This document shows positions 1-6,826 of a stretch of 18,117 bases of DNA, piece after piece. Origin of the DNA: JBGPJM01 sp041485385 (lineage in GTDB: Bacteria; Planctomycetota; Phycisphaerae; Phycisphaerales; UBA1924). The notes beneath the pieces were generated by a model. It was given only the letters and a program-made list of their open reading frames with translations. It had not been told where the DNA came from and did not search any database. Each line of letters opens with the position of its first letter. Positions within the stretch are counted from its first letter, which is position 1. A program made the position numbers and the translations under genes. Location of the stretch: positions 1 to 18,117 of the forward strand of contig JBGPJM010000087.1 in NCBI GenBank assembly GCA_041485385.1, in the 5' to 3' direction.

Positions 1-1279
1 CGTGCGAGTACTCGAAGACGCCGAGGGCATCGAAGCCGACCTCCTCGATGAACTCGAGGAGTTGCTCGTGGTCGGACTCAGTCTCGCCGGGGAAGCCGGA
101 GATGAACGTCGTGCGGATGGCCATGCCGGGGATGCGGTCGCGGAGTTTGTGCATCAGGGCGAACTGGTGCTCGGCGGTGACGTTGCGACGCATCGCGGTC
201 AGAATGCGGTTCGAGGCGTGCTGGAGGGGGATGTCGATGTATGGGATGAGGCGGCCCTCATCGACAAGGCGGGCGAAGGCGTCGATCATCGGGTCGGAGA
301 AGTTCGACGGGTAGGCGTACATGAGGCGGATCCAGCCGTCGCGTGCACCGGCCTCGTCGTAAGCCCCGGCGACGGCGCGGAGCATCGCCGGCATGCCGCC
401 GCCGCCCTTCCCGTCTTGGCCATGCCCGAAACCGATGTCGTCCCCGTAGCTGGTGGTGTCCTGCCCGATCAGGTTCAGCTCGAAGGCGCCGTCGGCGATG
501 AGCTCGCGAGCCTCCGCGACGATGCGGTCCAGCGGCTTGGAGCGCATCTTGCCGCGGATGGACGGGATCGTGCAGAACGCACAGTTCTGGTTGCACCCCT
601 CAGAGATTCGCAGGTAGGCGTAGTGGCGCGGCGTCAGCCGCAGCCGCGCGGAGTCGTCCTCGAAATACCCGACGCCCTTGCCGTCCTTGCCGTTGACGGT
701 GAGGCCGGCGGTCTTCAGCCCTCGCTCCTTCGCCGCCTGGAGCGCATTGGCGGCGATCCAGTACCTAGGCTGATCCGACGCCGTCCCAAGCGTGTCCCGC
801 TCGGGGCGCGTGCCCCGGACCGCCTCGATGATGTGATCTCGGTCGAACACCCCCACCATCGCATCAATCCCCGGCGCCCACTCGAGCATTTTCGCGCGGT
901 GCCGCTGCACCAAACAACCGGCGACGATAACCCGCTTGACCCTCCCATCCTCCTTGTCCCGGATCGCGTCGTGGATGACCCGGAGCGACTCCTCCTTCGA
1001 GGCCTCGAGGAAGCCGCACGTGTTGATCACGACCGCGTCGGCGGGCTGGTGGGCCGCGACCCGCTCACCCCGCCCGCCGCCCTCGGCGGTGTTCCCCTCA
1101 ACGCCCGGCTCCTCCGCGGCCGTCTCGGCGTCGCACGACACCACCGCCAGCCCATCCTGGGCCAGGAGACCGAGCATCTTCTCCGAATCGACCAGGTTCT
1201 TCGGGCAGCCGAGGCTGACGAAGGAAACGGTCTTGATCCGGTCGGCGCCGTCCGGGGTTGGTCTTTGCGGTCGGGGCAT
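1..1279 (-). CDS. rimO: Ribosomal protein S12 methylthiotransferase RimO, C-terminus cut by window edge
   Basis: Radical-SAM methylthiotransferase that in this family adds a methylthio group to a conserved Asp of ribosomal protein S12 in the cytoplasm. The reverse strand reads from ATG 1279 without a stop to base 1 (426 residues). The N-terminal UPF0004 domain has VSLGCPKNLVDSE, the RimO form of the motif, with cluster cysteines C25, C88 (NTCGF) and C122 (AGCL). The radical-SAM CxxxCxxC is C229, C233, C236 (SEGCNQNCAFC), followed by IPSIRGKMRS. It ends at FEYS, so roughly the last 90 residues including the TRAM domain lie outside. The GCPKN wording favours RimO over MiaB. An extra stretch of about 27 residues (about 50-77), rich in Glu, Gly and Ala, sits between the first two cysteines. 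No Shine-Dalgarno is evident before the start; ATG 1279 is chosen because it places the motif at the usual distance from the N-terminus. Confidence 0.93.
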   Translation of the reverse strand, partial: MPRPQRPTPDGADRIKTVSFVSLGCPKNLVDSEKMLGLLAQDGLAVVSCDAETAAEEPGVEGNTAEGGGRGERVAAHQPADAVVINTCGFLEASKEESLRVIHDAIRDKEDGRVKRVIVAGCLVQRHRAKMLEWAPGIDAMVGVFDRDHIIEAVRGTRPERDTLGTASDQPRYWIAANALQAAKERGLKTAGLTVNGKDGKGVGYFEDDSARLRLTPRHYAYLRISEGCNQNCAFCTIPSIRGKMRSKPLDRIVAEARELIADGAFELNLIGQDTTSYGDDIGFGHGQDGKGGGGMPAMLRAVAGAYDEAGARDGWIRLMYAYPSNFSDPMIDAFARLVDEGRLIPYIDIPLQHASNRILTAMRRNVTAEHQFALMHKLRDRIPGMAIRTTFISGFPGETESDHEQLLEFIEEVGFDALGVFEYSH

Positions 1280-1408
1280 GCGTGGGGCAAGTGTAGGGGC
1301 GCGCGCTCCCGGATCCGTCGCACGACCGGTCCTCGTTGGGCATGGCGAACCGGGCCCGGCCCCGGTAGGCTGGCGTGCTGGATCCCCGGATCACGGAGTC
1401 AGGCACCC

Positions 1409-1789
1409 ATGAACAAGCGGCTGATCGTCATTCTTGTCGTCGGCGTCGTCGTGCTCGGCGGGGCGTACCTTTTCGCCCAGCAGAAGAAGAACGCCAAGGC
1501 CGAGGAGCTCCGCCAACAGGCTGTCACCAAGGTTGAAGGCGTGGACATCTGCCGCGGCACCGTCAACGCCCAGAACCTCGTGTACGTGAAGGGCCTCGTC
1601 GAGAAATCGCACCCGGCCGGCGCCAGGGCTTTGGGCGGCCTGTTCGGGACGAACCTCGACGAGAAGACCTACTACACCGGCCTGTTCAACGCCATGATCA
1701 AGCAGGCGAAGGCCGACGGACGAGAGGACATCGCGACCTCGCTCCGCAACTTCGCGGTCGGCCGGGGTTACCTCGACGTGGGGAAGTAG
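1409..1789 (+). CDS. Small membrane-anchored protein of unknown function
   Basis: I do not recognise this 126-residue protein. It starts with Met-Asn-Lys-Arg followed by one strongly hydrophobic segment (about residues 5-24, rich in Val, Ile and Leu), which reads as an uncleaved N-terminal anchor with the rest outside the cytoplasm. The remainder is soluble and Lys/Ala-rich, with one cysteine near residue 50 (VDICRG) and a C-terminal half that looks alpha-helical. The start ATG 1409 is supported by GGAG at 1395-1398, ten bases upstream. The open frame extends further 5', but that part lies opposite rimO and is not coding. The gene is divergent from rimO and convergent with tdh, with 35 bases to the tdh stop, so it appears monocistronic. 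Confidence 0.7.
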   Translation: MNKRLIVILVVGVVVLGGAYLFAQQKKNAKAEELRQQAVTKVEGVDICRGTVNAQNLVYVKGLVEKSHPAGARALGGLFGTNLDEKTYYTGLFNAMIKQAKADGREDIATSLRNFAVGRGYLDVGK

Positions 1790-1824
1790 CGCGCTCAGCA
1801 GCACACGAGCGTGCGGCTCCGCCG

Positions 1825-2934
1825 TCACCCCCCGATGTTCATCACTACCTTGATCCCCTCCCCGCTCTGCATCAGCGCGAACCCCTTCGCGAAGTCCTCC
1901 ATCGGGATCTCGTGCGTGATGATCTCCTCCAGCTCCAGCCGCCCCGACAGCAGCAGCGCCTCCATCTGGTACCACGTCTCGAAGATCTTCCGCCCGTTGA
2001 TCCCCAGCACCGTCTGACCCTTGAAGATCACGCTGTTGAGATCGAACACGAACGGCTTGGACGTGATCCCCAGCATGGCCGCGGTCCCGCCCATGCGCAG
2101 CGCCGCGAACCCGTCGGTGATCGCCGACGGAGCCCCGGACATCTCCAGCAGCACGTCCGGCCCGTCGCCGCGCGTCTGCGAGCGGAGGTCGTCGATCCAC
2201 CCCCCCGCCGCCCCCTTGCTTGCGTCGTAGGCCTCCACCGCCCCGAGTTTTTTCGCGAGCGCCAGCCGCCTCGGGTCCACGTCCGTTACGAAAATCCGTG
2301 ACGCCCCGGCCGCCCTCGCCACCGTCACCGCCATCAGCCCGATGATCCCCACCCCGGTGATCAGCACGGTCTTGGCGCTCACCCCCGCGCCCATCACCGT
2401 GTGCACGGCGTTGCCCAGCGGGTCCAGCACCGCGGCGACCTTGTCCGGGATGCTCGGGTGCACCGGCCAGACGTTCTCCTCGGGCACGCAGACGTAATCG
2501 GCGAAGCAGCCGTCGCGGTCGACGCCCAGGATCTTGGTGTCCCGCGCGATGTGCGCGCTCCCCGTCCGCGCGTTGTAGTCGGTGCCCGAGTTGATGTGCC
2601 CCTCCGCCGATACGCGCAGCCCGGGCTGGTACCGCGTCACGGCCGAGCCCACCTTCTCGATGATCCCCACGAACTCGTGCCCCGTCGTGATCCCCACCGG
2701 GATCCGCCCCGCCGCCCACGCGTCCCACTCCCAGATATGCCGGTCCGTCCCGCAGATCCCCACCTTCTTCACGCGGATCAGCACGTCTCGCGCCCCCGGC
2801 TGCGGCACCGGCTTATTCGGGTTGAGCCGAAGCTGCGGTCCGGCGTGGTGTTTGTAGAGGGCTCGCATGATTGTGGGGGTGGTCGGAGGCGTGATCTCGA
2901 CGGACACTGGGGAGGTCCTGGGAAGCGTGGTCAT
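1825..2934 (-). CDS. tdh: L-threonine 3-dehydrogenase, zinc-dependent MDR family, lacking the structural zinc site
   Basis: Cytoplasmic enzyme that oxidises L-threonine to 2-amino-3-ketobutyrate with NAD+, normally followed by the ligase Kbl. The 369-residue chain matches Tdh throughout: GICGTDRHIWEWD with catalytic zinc ligand C61, GHEFVG with H86 and E87, the DPLGNAVHT motif, a Rossmann GVGIIG, and an Asp after the second strand (VTDVD) that fits NAD+ preference. The structural-zinc lobe is unusual: the four cysteines of E. coli Tdh correspond to S116, D119, A122 and A130, while flanking EGHI and RDTKILGVD are kept. The start ATG 2934 has AAGGA (2944-2948) nine bases upstream; it gives a 22-residue extension before the MRALY start seen in relatives, so ATG 2868 is an alternative. 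No kbl is present in the window. The gene is divergent from the secretion operon. Confidence 0.93.
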   Translation of the reverse strand: MTTLPRTSPVSVEITPPTTPTIMRALYKHHAGPQLRLNPNKPVPQPGARDVLIRVKKVGICGTDRHIWEWDAWAAGRIPVGITTGHEFVGIIEKVGSAVTRYQPGLRVSAEGHINSGTDYNARTGSAHIARDTKILGVDRDGCFADYVCVPEENVWPVHPSIPDKVAAVLDPLGNAVHTVMGAGVSAKTVLITGVGIIGLMAVTVARAAGASRIFVTDVDPRRLALAKKLGAVEAYDASKGAAGGWIDDLRSQTRGDGPDVLLEMSGAPSAITDGFAALRMGGTAAMLGITSKPFVFDLNSVIFKGQTVLGINGRKIFETWYQMEALLLSGRLELEEIITHEIPMEDFAKGFALMQSGEGIKVVMNIGG

Positions 2935-2943
2935 GAGAAGCGG

Positions 2944-2948
2944 TCCTT
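2944..2948 (-). promoter_or_regulatory. Ribosome-binding site deciding the tdh start
   Basis: The reverse strand reads AAGGA nine bases before ATG 2934. This favours the longer tdh N-terminus over ATG 2868 (the MRALY start) and over further upstream starts. Confidence 0.55.
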
Positions 2949-3042
2949 GGCCGGCGCTACACACGAATCGGGGTAGAGAGCGGATGCGAAGGATAGGAAG
3001 ACTCGGCCAACCCGTCCGCGCCGGGCGGCGCGCTGCTTGGGT

Positions 3043-3062
3043 GCTGTAACGCCGCTGTAACG
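3043..3062. repeat. Tandem 9-bp direct repeat, possible operator, in the tdh/gspF divergent region
   Basis: GCTGTAACG occurs twice, at 3043-3051 and 3054-3062, with an 11-bp period, that is, about one helical turn. It lies in the 202-base gap between the divergent tdh and gspF starts, about 75 bases before gspF. The spacing suits a protein binding one face of the helix, but no regulator is known. No convincing sigma-70 promoter was found in the same gap. Confidence 0.35.
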
Positions 3063-3136
3063 ACCCCTGCCGGGCGCGAAATCTCTGCCGCTCCGCCTCG
3101 TCTTACTGCGGTGAGAATGGGCTTAGGATACAGCCG

Positions 3137-4339
3137 ATGACGCAGGCGACAACCTCAACCTCCTTCGCGTACCTCGCCGTCCGGCCCAGCGGCGGACGCA
3201 AGTTCGGCCTTCGGCAGGCCCGAAGTATCCCCGCCCTCGCCGAATCGCTCAGGATGGAGAACCATCTCCTCCTCAGGTACTGGCGGCTCCCCGCCTGGGC
3301 CGCCAAGGAGTCGCAGCTCACCCTCAAGGACCACGCGGCGCTCAACGACCAGATCGGCCAGCTCCTCTCTCGCGGCGTGCCGCTGGTCGAGGCGCTGGAG
3401 GTCACCGCCTCCTGCGTCCGACCCGCCGCCCGGGTCAGGATCCTCCGCATGCGCGAGCTGGTTTCCTCCGGCTCCTCCTTCGCCGACGCCTGCCGCGCCG
3501 TCGGCGGGTTCGATAACGTCACCATCGCCGTCTACCGCGGCGCCGAGCGCACCGGCGATCTCGCGGGCGCGTCCAAGCAGCTCGCCGAGACCGCCCGCCG
3601 CCGGCTCCGCGTCTCCGGCAAGGCCGCCACGCTCATGATCTACCCGGCGATCGTGCTCTCCATCAGCACGGTCGTCTCGCTGCTCATGCTCACGATCATC
3701 GTCCCGATGATCAACGAGGGGCTCTCCCGCGCCGAGATCAAGCTCCCCGCCTACTCGCAGGTCGTCATGCACCTGGGCCTCTGGATGCGCGGGCACGTGA
3801 CGCTGCTGGCCATCATGGCGGCCGGCGTCGCCGCGCTCCTGCTCATCGGGCATGTCGCCGTCGCGGAGCTGGTCCGCAGGTTCATGCGCCGCGCCCCGCT
3901 GCTGCGCGACGTCGTGGTGGCCCAGGAGCTCGCCCGGTTCTTCTCCGTCATGGCCGCGATGACTCGCACCGGCGTCCCTATCTCCGACGCCCTGGCCGTC
4001 GCCAACCAAGCCGTGGGACACCCGATTCTCCGCCGCCAACTGGAGCGCCTCCGCACCCGCCTGGTCGAGGGCGGCCTGCTGCGGAACCTCATCGAGGAGA
4101 TCACCCAGTTCCCGCTCGCCACGCGCCGCCTGCTGGTCGCGGCCGAGCGTGCCGGCGATATGGAGAGTGTCTTCGGCACGCTGGCGGGGGACATGGCCGA
4201 CGAGGTGGACCGGCGCTCCACACGCCTCCTGGCCGTGCTCGAGCCGGCGCTCATCGTGATGATGTTCCTGATCATCGGCTCGCTGCTGATCTCCATCCTG
4301 CTTCCAATGCTCACCCTCTCGAGCCGTATGGGGACATGA
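3137..4339 (+). CDS. gspF: Type II secretion / type IV pilus inner-membrane platform protein GspF (PilC-like)
   Basis: Polytopic inner-membrane protein that in this family forms the platform coupling the assembly ATPase to pseudopilin polymerisation. The 400-residue chain has the standard two-repeat T2SSF architecture: repeat one about 64-190 (LNDQIGQLLSRGVPLVEALE) and repeat two about 264-392 (ELARFFSVMAAMTRTGVPIS), each with the characteristic Gly-Val-Pro turn. Transmembrane segments are predicted at about 164-192, 220-244 and 366-394. Length is normal for the family. The start ATG 3137 is preceded by AGGA (3125-3128) at a spacing of eight. It opens the secretion operon; normally the ATPase gene gspE is next to it, but here the upstream neighbour is the divergent tdh. 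A 107-base gap separates it from gspG. Confidence 0.93.
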   Translation: MTQATTSTSFAYLAVRPSGGRKFGLRQARSIPALAESLRMENHLLLRYWRLPAWAAKESQLTLKDHAALNDQIGQLLSRGVPLVEALEVTASCVRPAARVRILRMRELVSSGSSFADACRAVGGFDNVTIAVYRGAERTGDLAGASKQLAETARRRLRVSGKAATLMIYPAIVLSISTVVSLLMLTIIVPMINEGLSRAEIKLPAYSQVVMHLGLWMRGHVTLLAIMAAGVAALLLIGHVAVAELVRRFMRRAPLLRDVVVAQELARFFSVMAAMTRTGVPISDALAVANQAVGHPILRRQLERLRTRLVEGGLLRNLIEEITQFPLATRRLLVAAERAGDMESVFGTLAGDMADEVDRRSTRLLAVLEPALIVMMFLIIGSLLISILLPMLTLSSRMGT

Positions 4340-4416
4340 TGCCGACCGGAGCGATCAAGACAAACCGGCCGGAGAACGTTCGTGCGTGGGCGGGGCGACT
4401 CAGAAGAACAGGACTC

Positions 4417-4438
4417 GCGGGCGAACGCCCGCAAGGAG
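4417..4438 (+). promoter_or_regulatory. Hairpin abutting the gspG ribosome-binding site
   Basis: GCGGGC (4417-4422) pairs with GCCCGC (4427-4432) across the loop GAAC; an inner G-C pair could also close. The stem is followed at once by AAGGAG (4433-4438), the gspG Shine-Dalgarno, eight bases before ATG 4447. It lies in the 107-base gspF-gspG gap, the longest gap in the operon. There is no T-run, so it is not an intrinsic terminator; a 5' mRNA stabiliser or a modulator of translation is possible. Confidence 0.45.
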
Positions 4439-4446
4439 AATCGAAG

Positions 4447-4845
4447 ATGAACGGGTCAACCAATCGGCGGCGACGGCGGGGCTTCACGCTCCTGGAAATG
4501 ATGCTGGTGGTCGTCATCATCGGCCTGCTCGCCACGGTCGCGGTCGTGAACCTCGCCGGCACGAGCGACAAGGCGCGAAAGGGCGTCACAAAGGCCAGCC
4601 TCAACAATATCAAGAGCGTGCTGACGCAGTTCTACACCGAGACCGGCGCATACCCGCCCACCCTCGCCGCACTCGTTCCCGCGCATATGGAGAAGGTCTC
4701 CAAGGACGGCTGGAGGGAAGACTTCATCTATTACCCGTCGTCCCAGGATCCGGCGCACCCCTACACACTCTTCAGCAAGGGCCCGGACAAGATCGCCAGC
4801 ACCGCCGACGACCTCAGCGTGTGGACCATGGACGAGGCGAACTGA
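4447..4845 (+). CDS. gspG: Major pseudopilin GspG
   Basis: Major subunit of the pseudopilus that acts as a piston in type II secretion. Residues 1-12 are a basic leader (five consecutive Arg) ending in Gly12, then FTLLE begins the mature chain with Glu17 at position +5 and a hydrophobic helix to about residue 37. The rest matches GspG: LNNIKSVLTQFYTETGAYPP, then a C-terminal GPDKIASTADD loop resembling the calcium-binding loop of the family. At 132 residues it has the usual length. The ATG at 4447 is chosen because AAGGAG lies at 4433-4438 and because it gives a normal leader; the longer open frame upstream is untranslated leader. It is the only pseudopilin here with the canonical Gly at -1. 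The next gene begins two bases after its stop. Confidence 0.95.
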   Translation: MNGSTNRRRRRGFTLLEMMLVVVIIGLLATVAVVNLAGTSDKARKGVTKASLNNIKSVLTQFYTETGAYPPTLAALVPAHMEKVSKDGWREDFIYYPSSQDPAHPYTLFSKGPDKIASTADDLSVWTMDEAN

Positions 4846-4847
4846 TC

Positions 4848-5543
4848 GTGACACTCCGGCGCCGGAACCTCCAGCGACAGCTCGGCGCGAACCGGCGCCC
4901 GGTGCTCCGGCGCGCCATGACCCTCCTCGAGGTCGTCCTCGCCGTGCTCATGCTCGGCATGGTCGCCGCCTCCGTCTCCAGCGCGCTGGCCTTCACGCTC
5001 AACTCCGACTCCCGCGCCCAGGTCCGCCTCAGTGCCTACGAGGTCGCCAACCGCGTCGTCCTCCAGTACCTCGACGACCGCACCGCCCTCCCCAACCCCG
5101 CGGCACCGATCGAATACGGGCGCTACAGGTTCTTCTGGGAAGCCGTGCCGATCAACGTCGAGATGCGAGTCAAGGCCGCCGATGCCTCCTCCGGTCGCTC
5201 CGCCCCGCGCAACACCAACCGCTTCGAGTTCGTCACCGTCCGCGTCTGGCTCGCCGTCGGCACCACGGGGCGCGGCGGCTCCTTACAAAAGGGCGAGCTG
5301 CTCGCCGAGCTCGACCGCCTCCTGGACCCCACGGCCCCGCGGAATCCCGACGCCGCCAGGCGAATGGCCACCCCCAACGGCATCATCGACCTCATGAAGC
5401 GCATGGGCATCGACTCCAGCGGCGACGCCGGCCATTCAGGCGGCACGCCGGGCGGGCGCACCCCGGGGAGCGGCACGCCCCGCACGCCCGGGACGTCACG
5501 CCCCGGCTCCAGCGGCAGCTCCACCCGACCAGGAGTCCGCTGA
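4848..5543 (+). CDS. Minor pseudopilin, GspI/GspH-like
   Basis: Class III prepilin-like protein of 231 residues, probably part of the pseudopilus tip complex. The start is GTG 4848, two bases after gspG; it gives a basic leader of 23 residues followed by MTLLEVVLAVLMLG, with Glu28 at +5. The residue before the cleavage site is Ala23 rather than Gly. Starting at ATG 4917 would remove the leader, so GTG is preferred. MTLLEV resembles GspI, but the globular part (about 50-180) is too diverged to separate I from H. The C-terminus (about 192-231) is a low-complexity Gly, Ser, Thr, Pro and Arg tail with repeated GTPG/TPGS units, not a usual part of these proteins. The stop overlaps the next start by one base (TGATG). 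Confidence 0.78.
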   Translation: MTLRRRNLQRQLGANRRPVLRRAMTLLEVVLAVLMLGMVAASVSSALAFTLNSDSRAQVRLSAYEVANRVVLQYLDDRTALPNPAAPIEYGRYRFFWEAVPINVEMRVKAADASSGRSAPRNTNRFEFVTVRVWLAVGTTGRGGSLQKGELLAELDRLLDPTAPRNPDAARRMATPNGIIDLMKRMGIDSSGDAGHSGGTPGGRTPGSGTPRTPGTSRPGSSGSSTRPGVR

Positions 5544-6826
5544 TGAACCGCCGCCCCGCCTTCACCCTTCTCGAGGTCATGCTCGCCTCGGCGCTGGGCG
5601 CGATCGTCGTGATCACCTGCCTGGGGGTCTTCGCGGCCATCGACCGCGCCGACCGGCGTAGCCGTGATCGCTTCGAGCGCACCCTGGAGCTCTCCACCAC
5701 CCAGCGCGCCATCGAGCGGACCCTGCGCAACCTCATCATGTCCCCCTCGCCTCCGGGCAACGTTGTCCCCGGCGCCGCCGGCGCCCGGCCCGCCACGCCG
5801 GCGACCCCGCCCGCGGAAACGACCGACGCGCAGCCCGATGCCGAGCCGGAAGTCCCCCGGATGATCCTCGAGGTCGACCTGGTGCACGCCGGAACGATGT
5901 CGCACCTGGACGCGAGCGGCAACGAGCAGACCTTCCCGGTGCAGCGCCTCGAGATCGTCGTCCAGTCCGCCCCCGTCTTCGCCGAGCCGCTCGGATCGGG
6001 CTCCGTCGAGCCCATGAGTTTCAACGCCAGGCCCACGCGCGAGCAGCCCAAGCCCCACCGCCGCCGGCGCGACCATCGGGCTCACGGCGCCGACGCGCGC
6101 GACGCAACAAACCCCGATCAGCAGCGCGATCCCGCCAACCAGTCCGACCAGTCCGACCAGACCGCCGACGAGGATCAGCCGACCGCCCTGGCGCCCGGAA
6201 TACGCGGCGTCTTCGAGCTCAGCTTCGATCCCCCCGGCTCCATCCCCGCACGCAGAACACCGCCCCCGTCCACGGGCCTGGGCGGTGTAGCGCCCACTCC
6301 GGAAGACCACGGAAGCTGGTCCCTCTGGTGGCGCCCCCTGCCGTTGATGTCGGCCTCGGCCGACGCCGATGCCCCCGTCTCTCCGCTCTCCCCGCCCGAC
6401 CCCTCCAACGATCCCCTCGCGACCGGCTCGACCGACAAGCACACCGGCCCGGTGCGCCTGGCCTCGGGCCTCGAGTGCTGCCGCTGGGAAATGGTCCGCG
6501 ACGATCAGGTCGTCGACCGGCTTGAGGCCAACCGCTGGGAAGAGCTTCCCGCCTACATCACCCTCGAGATCAAGACCACCCTGGGCCATTGGCACAAGTG
6601 GATGTTCGAGGTCGGTGCCGCCCGAGGCCCCGAGCCGGGCACGCCCCTCGACGCCAATGGCGAGGCCCTCCAGGACGGCCTTCTCCGGAACGGCGTGATC
6701 GAACGCCTGAACCCCGATAGGCCGCACGACCGCCTCACGCCCCCCTCCCAGCGTCCCCCCGCCCGCCCCGGCGTCCGCCCCATGGGCACCAGCACGCGCC
6801 CGCAGAACACGGGAGGTCGCCGGTGA
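5543..6826 (+). CDS. Minor pseudopilin, GspJ-like, with long disordered insertions
   Basis: Prepilin-like protein of 427 residues, about twice the usual GspJ length. A short leader (MNRRPA) precedes FTLLEVMLASALG, with Ala6 at -1 and Glu11 at +5, then a helix with RAIERTLRNLI typical of GspJ. Pro/Ala-rich stretches (about 70-100) and a highly charged low-complexity stretch (about 170-215; Arg/His-rich, then Gln/Asp/Ser repeats) interrupt the globular part, which resumes at GIRGVFELSF and later in the Trp-rich segment ending near residue 365. The C-terminus is again Pro/Arg-rich. ATG 5543 overlaps the upstream stop (TGATG), and the last four bases overlap the next start (GTGA), indicating translational coupling. 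Position after the I/H-like gene and before GspK supports the J assignment. Confidence 0.75.
   Translation: MNRRPAFTLLEVMLASALGAIVVITCLGVFAAIDRADRRSRDRFERTLELSTTQRAIERTLRNLIMSPSPPGNVVPGAAGARPATPATPPAETTDAQPDAEPEVPRMILEVDLVHAGTMSHLDASGNEQTFPVQRLEIVVQSAPVFAEPLGSGSVEPMSFNARPTREQPKPHRRRRDHRAHGADARDATNPDQQRDPANQSDQSDQTADEDQPTALAPGIRGVFELSFDPPGSIPARRTPPPSTGLGGVAPTPEDHGSWSLWWRPLPLMSASADADAPVSPLSPPDPSNDPLATGSTDKHTGPVRLASGLECCRWEMVRDDQVVDRLEANRWEELPAYITLEIKTTLGHWHKWMFEVGAARGPEPGTPLDANGEALQDGLLRNGVIERLNPDRPHDRLTPPSQRPPARPGVRPMGTSTRPQNTGGRR
6140..6161 (+). repeat. Short in-frame tandem repeat in the GspJ-like gene
   Basis: The 9-base unit CAGTCCGAC is repeated at 6140-6148 and 6149-6157 with a partial third copy. 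It encodes Gln-Ser-Asp repeats inside the disordered insertion and looks like replication slippage in a tolerant region. Confidence 0.6.

Noticed and set aside
2..1789. 595-residue open frame on the plus strand ending in the small membrane protein
   Set aside because: The first 470 codons are antisense to rimO, whose motifs are unmistakable; only the part from ATG 1409 with its ribosome-binding site is kept.
1790..1824. Short inverted repeat GCAC...GTGC as a bidirectional terminator between the small membrane protein and tdh
   Set aside because: Only about four base pairs and no T-run on either strand.
1391..2728. 445-residue minus-strand open frame
   Set aside because: It is a Gly/Arg/Asp-rich shadow overlapping tdh in another frame; tdh reads as a recognised enzyme over its full length.
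4336..4446. N-terminal extension of the gspG open frame
   Set aside because: It would put 37 residues before the prepilin leader and ignore the AAGGAG site at 4433-4438.
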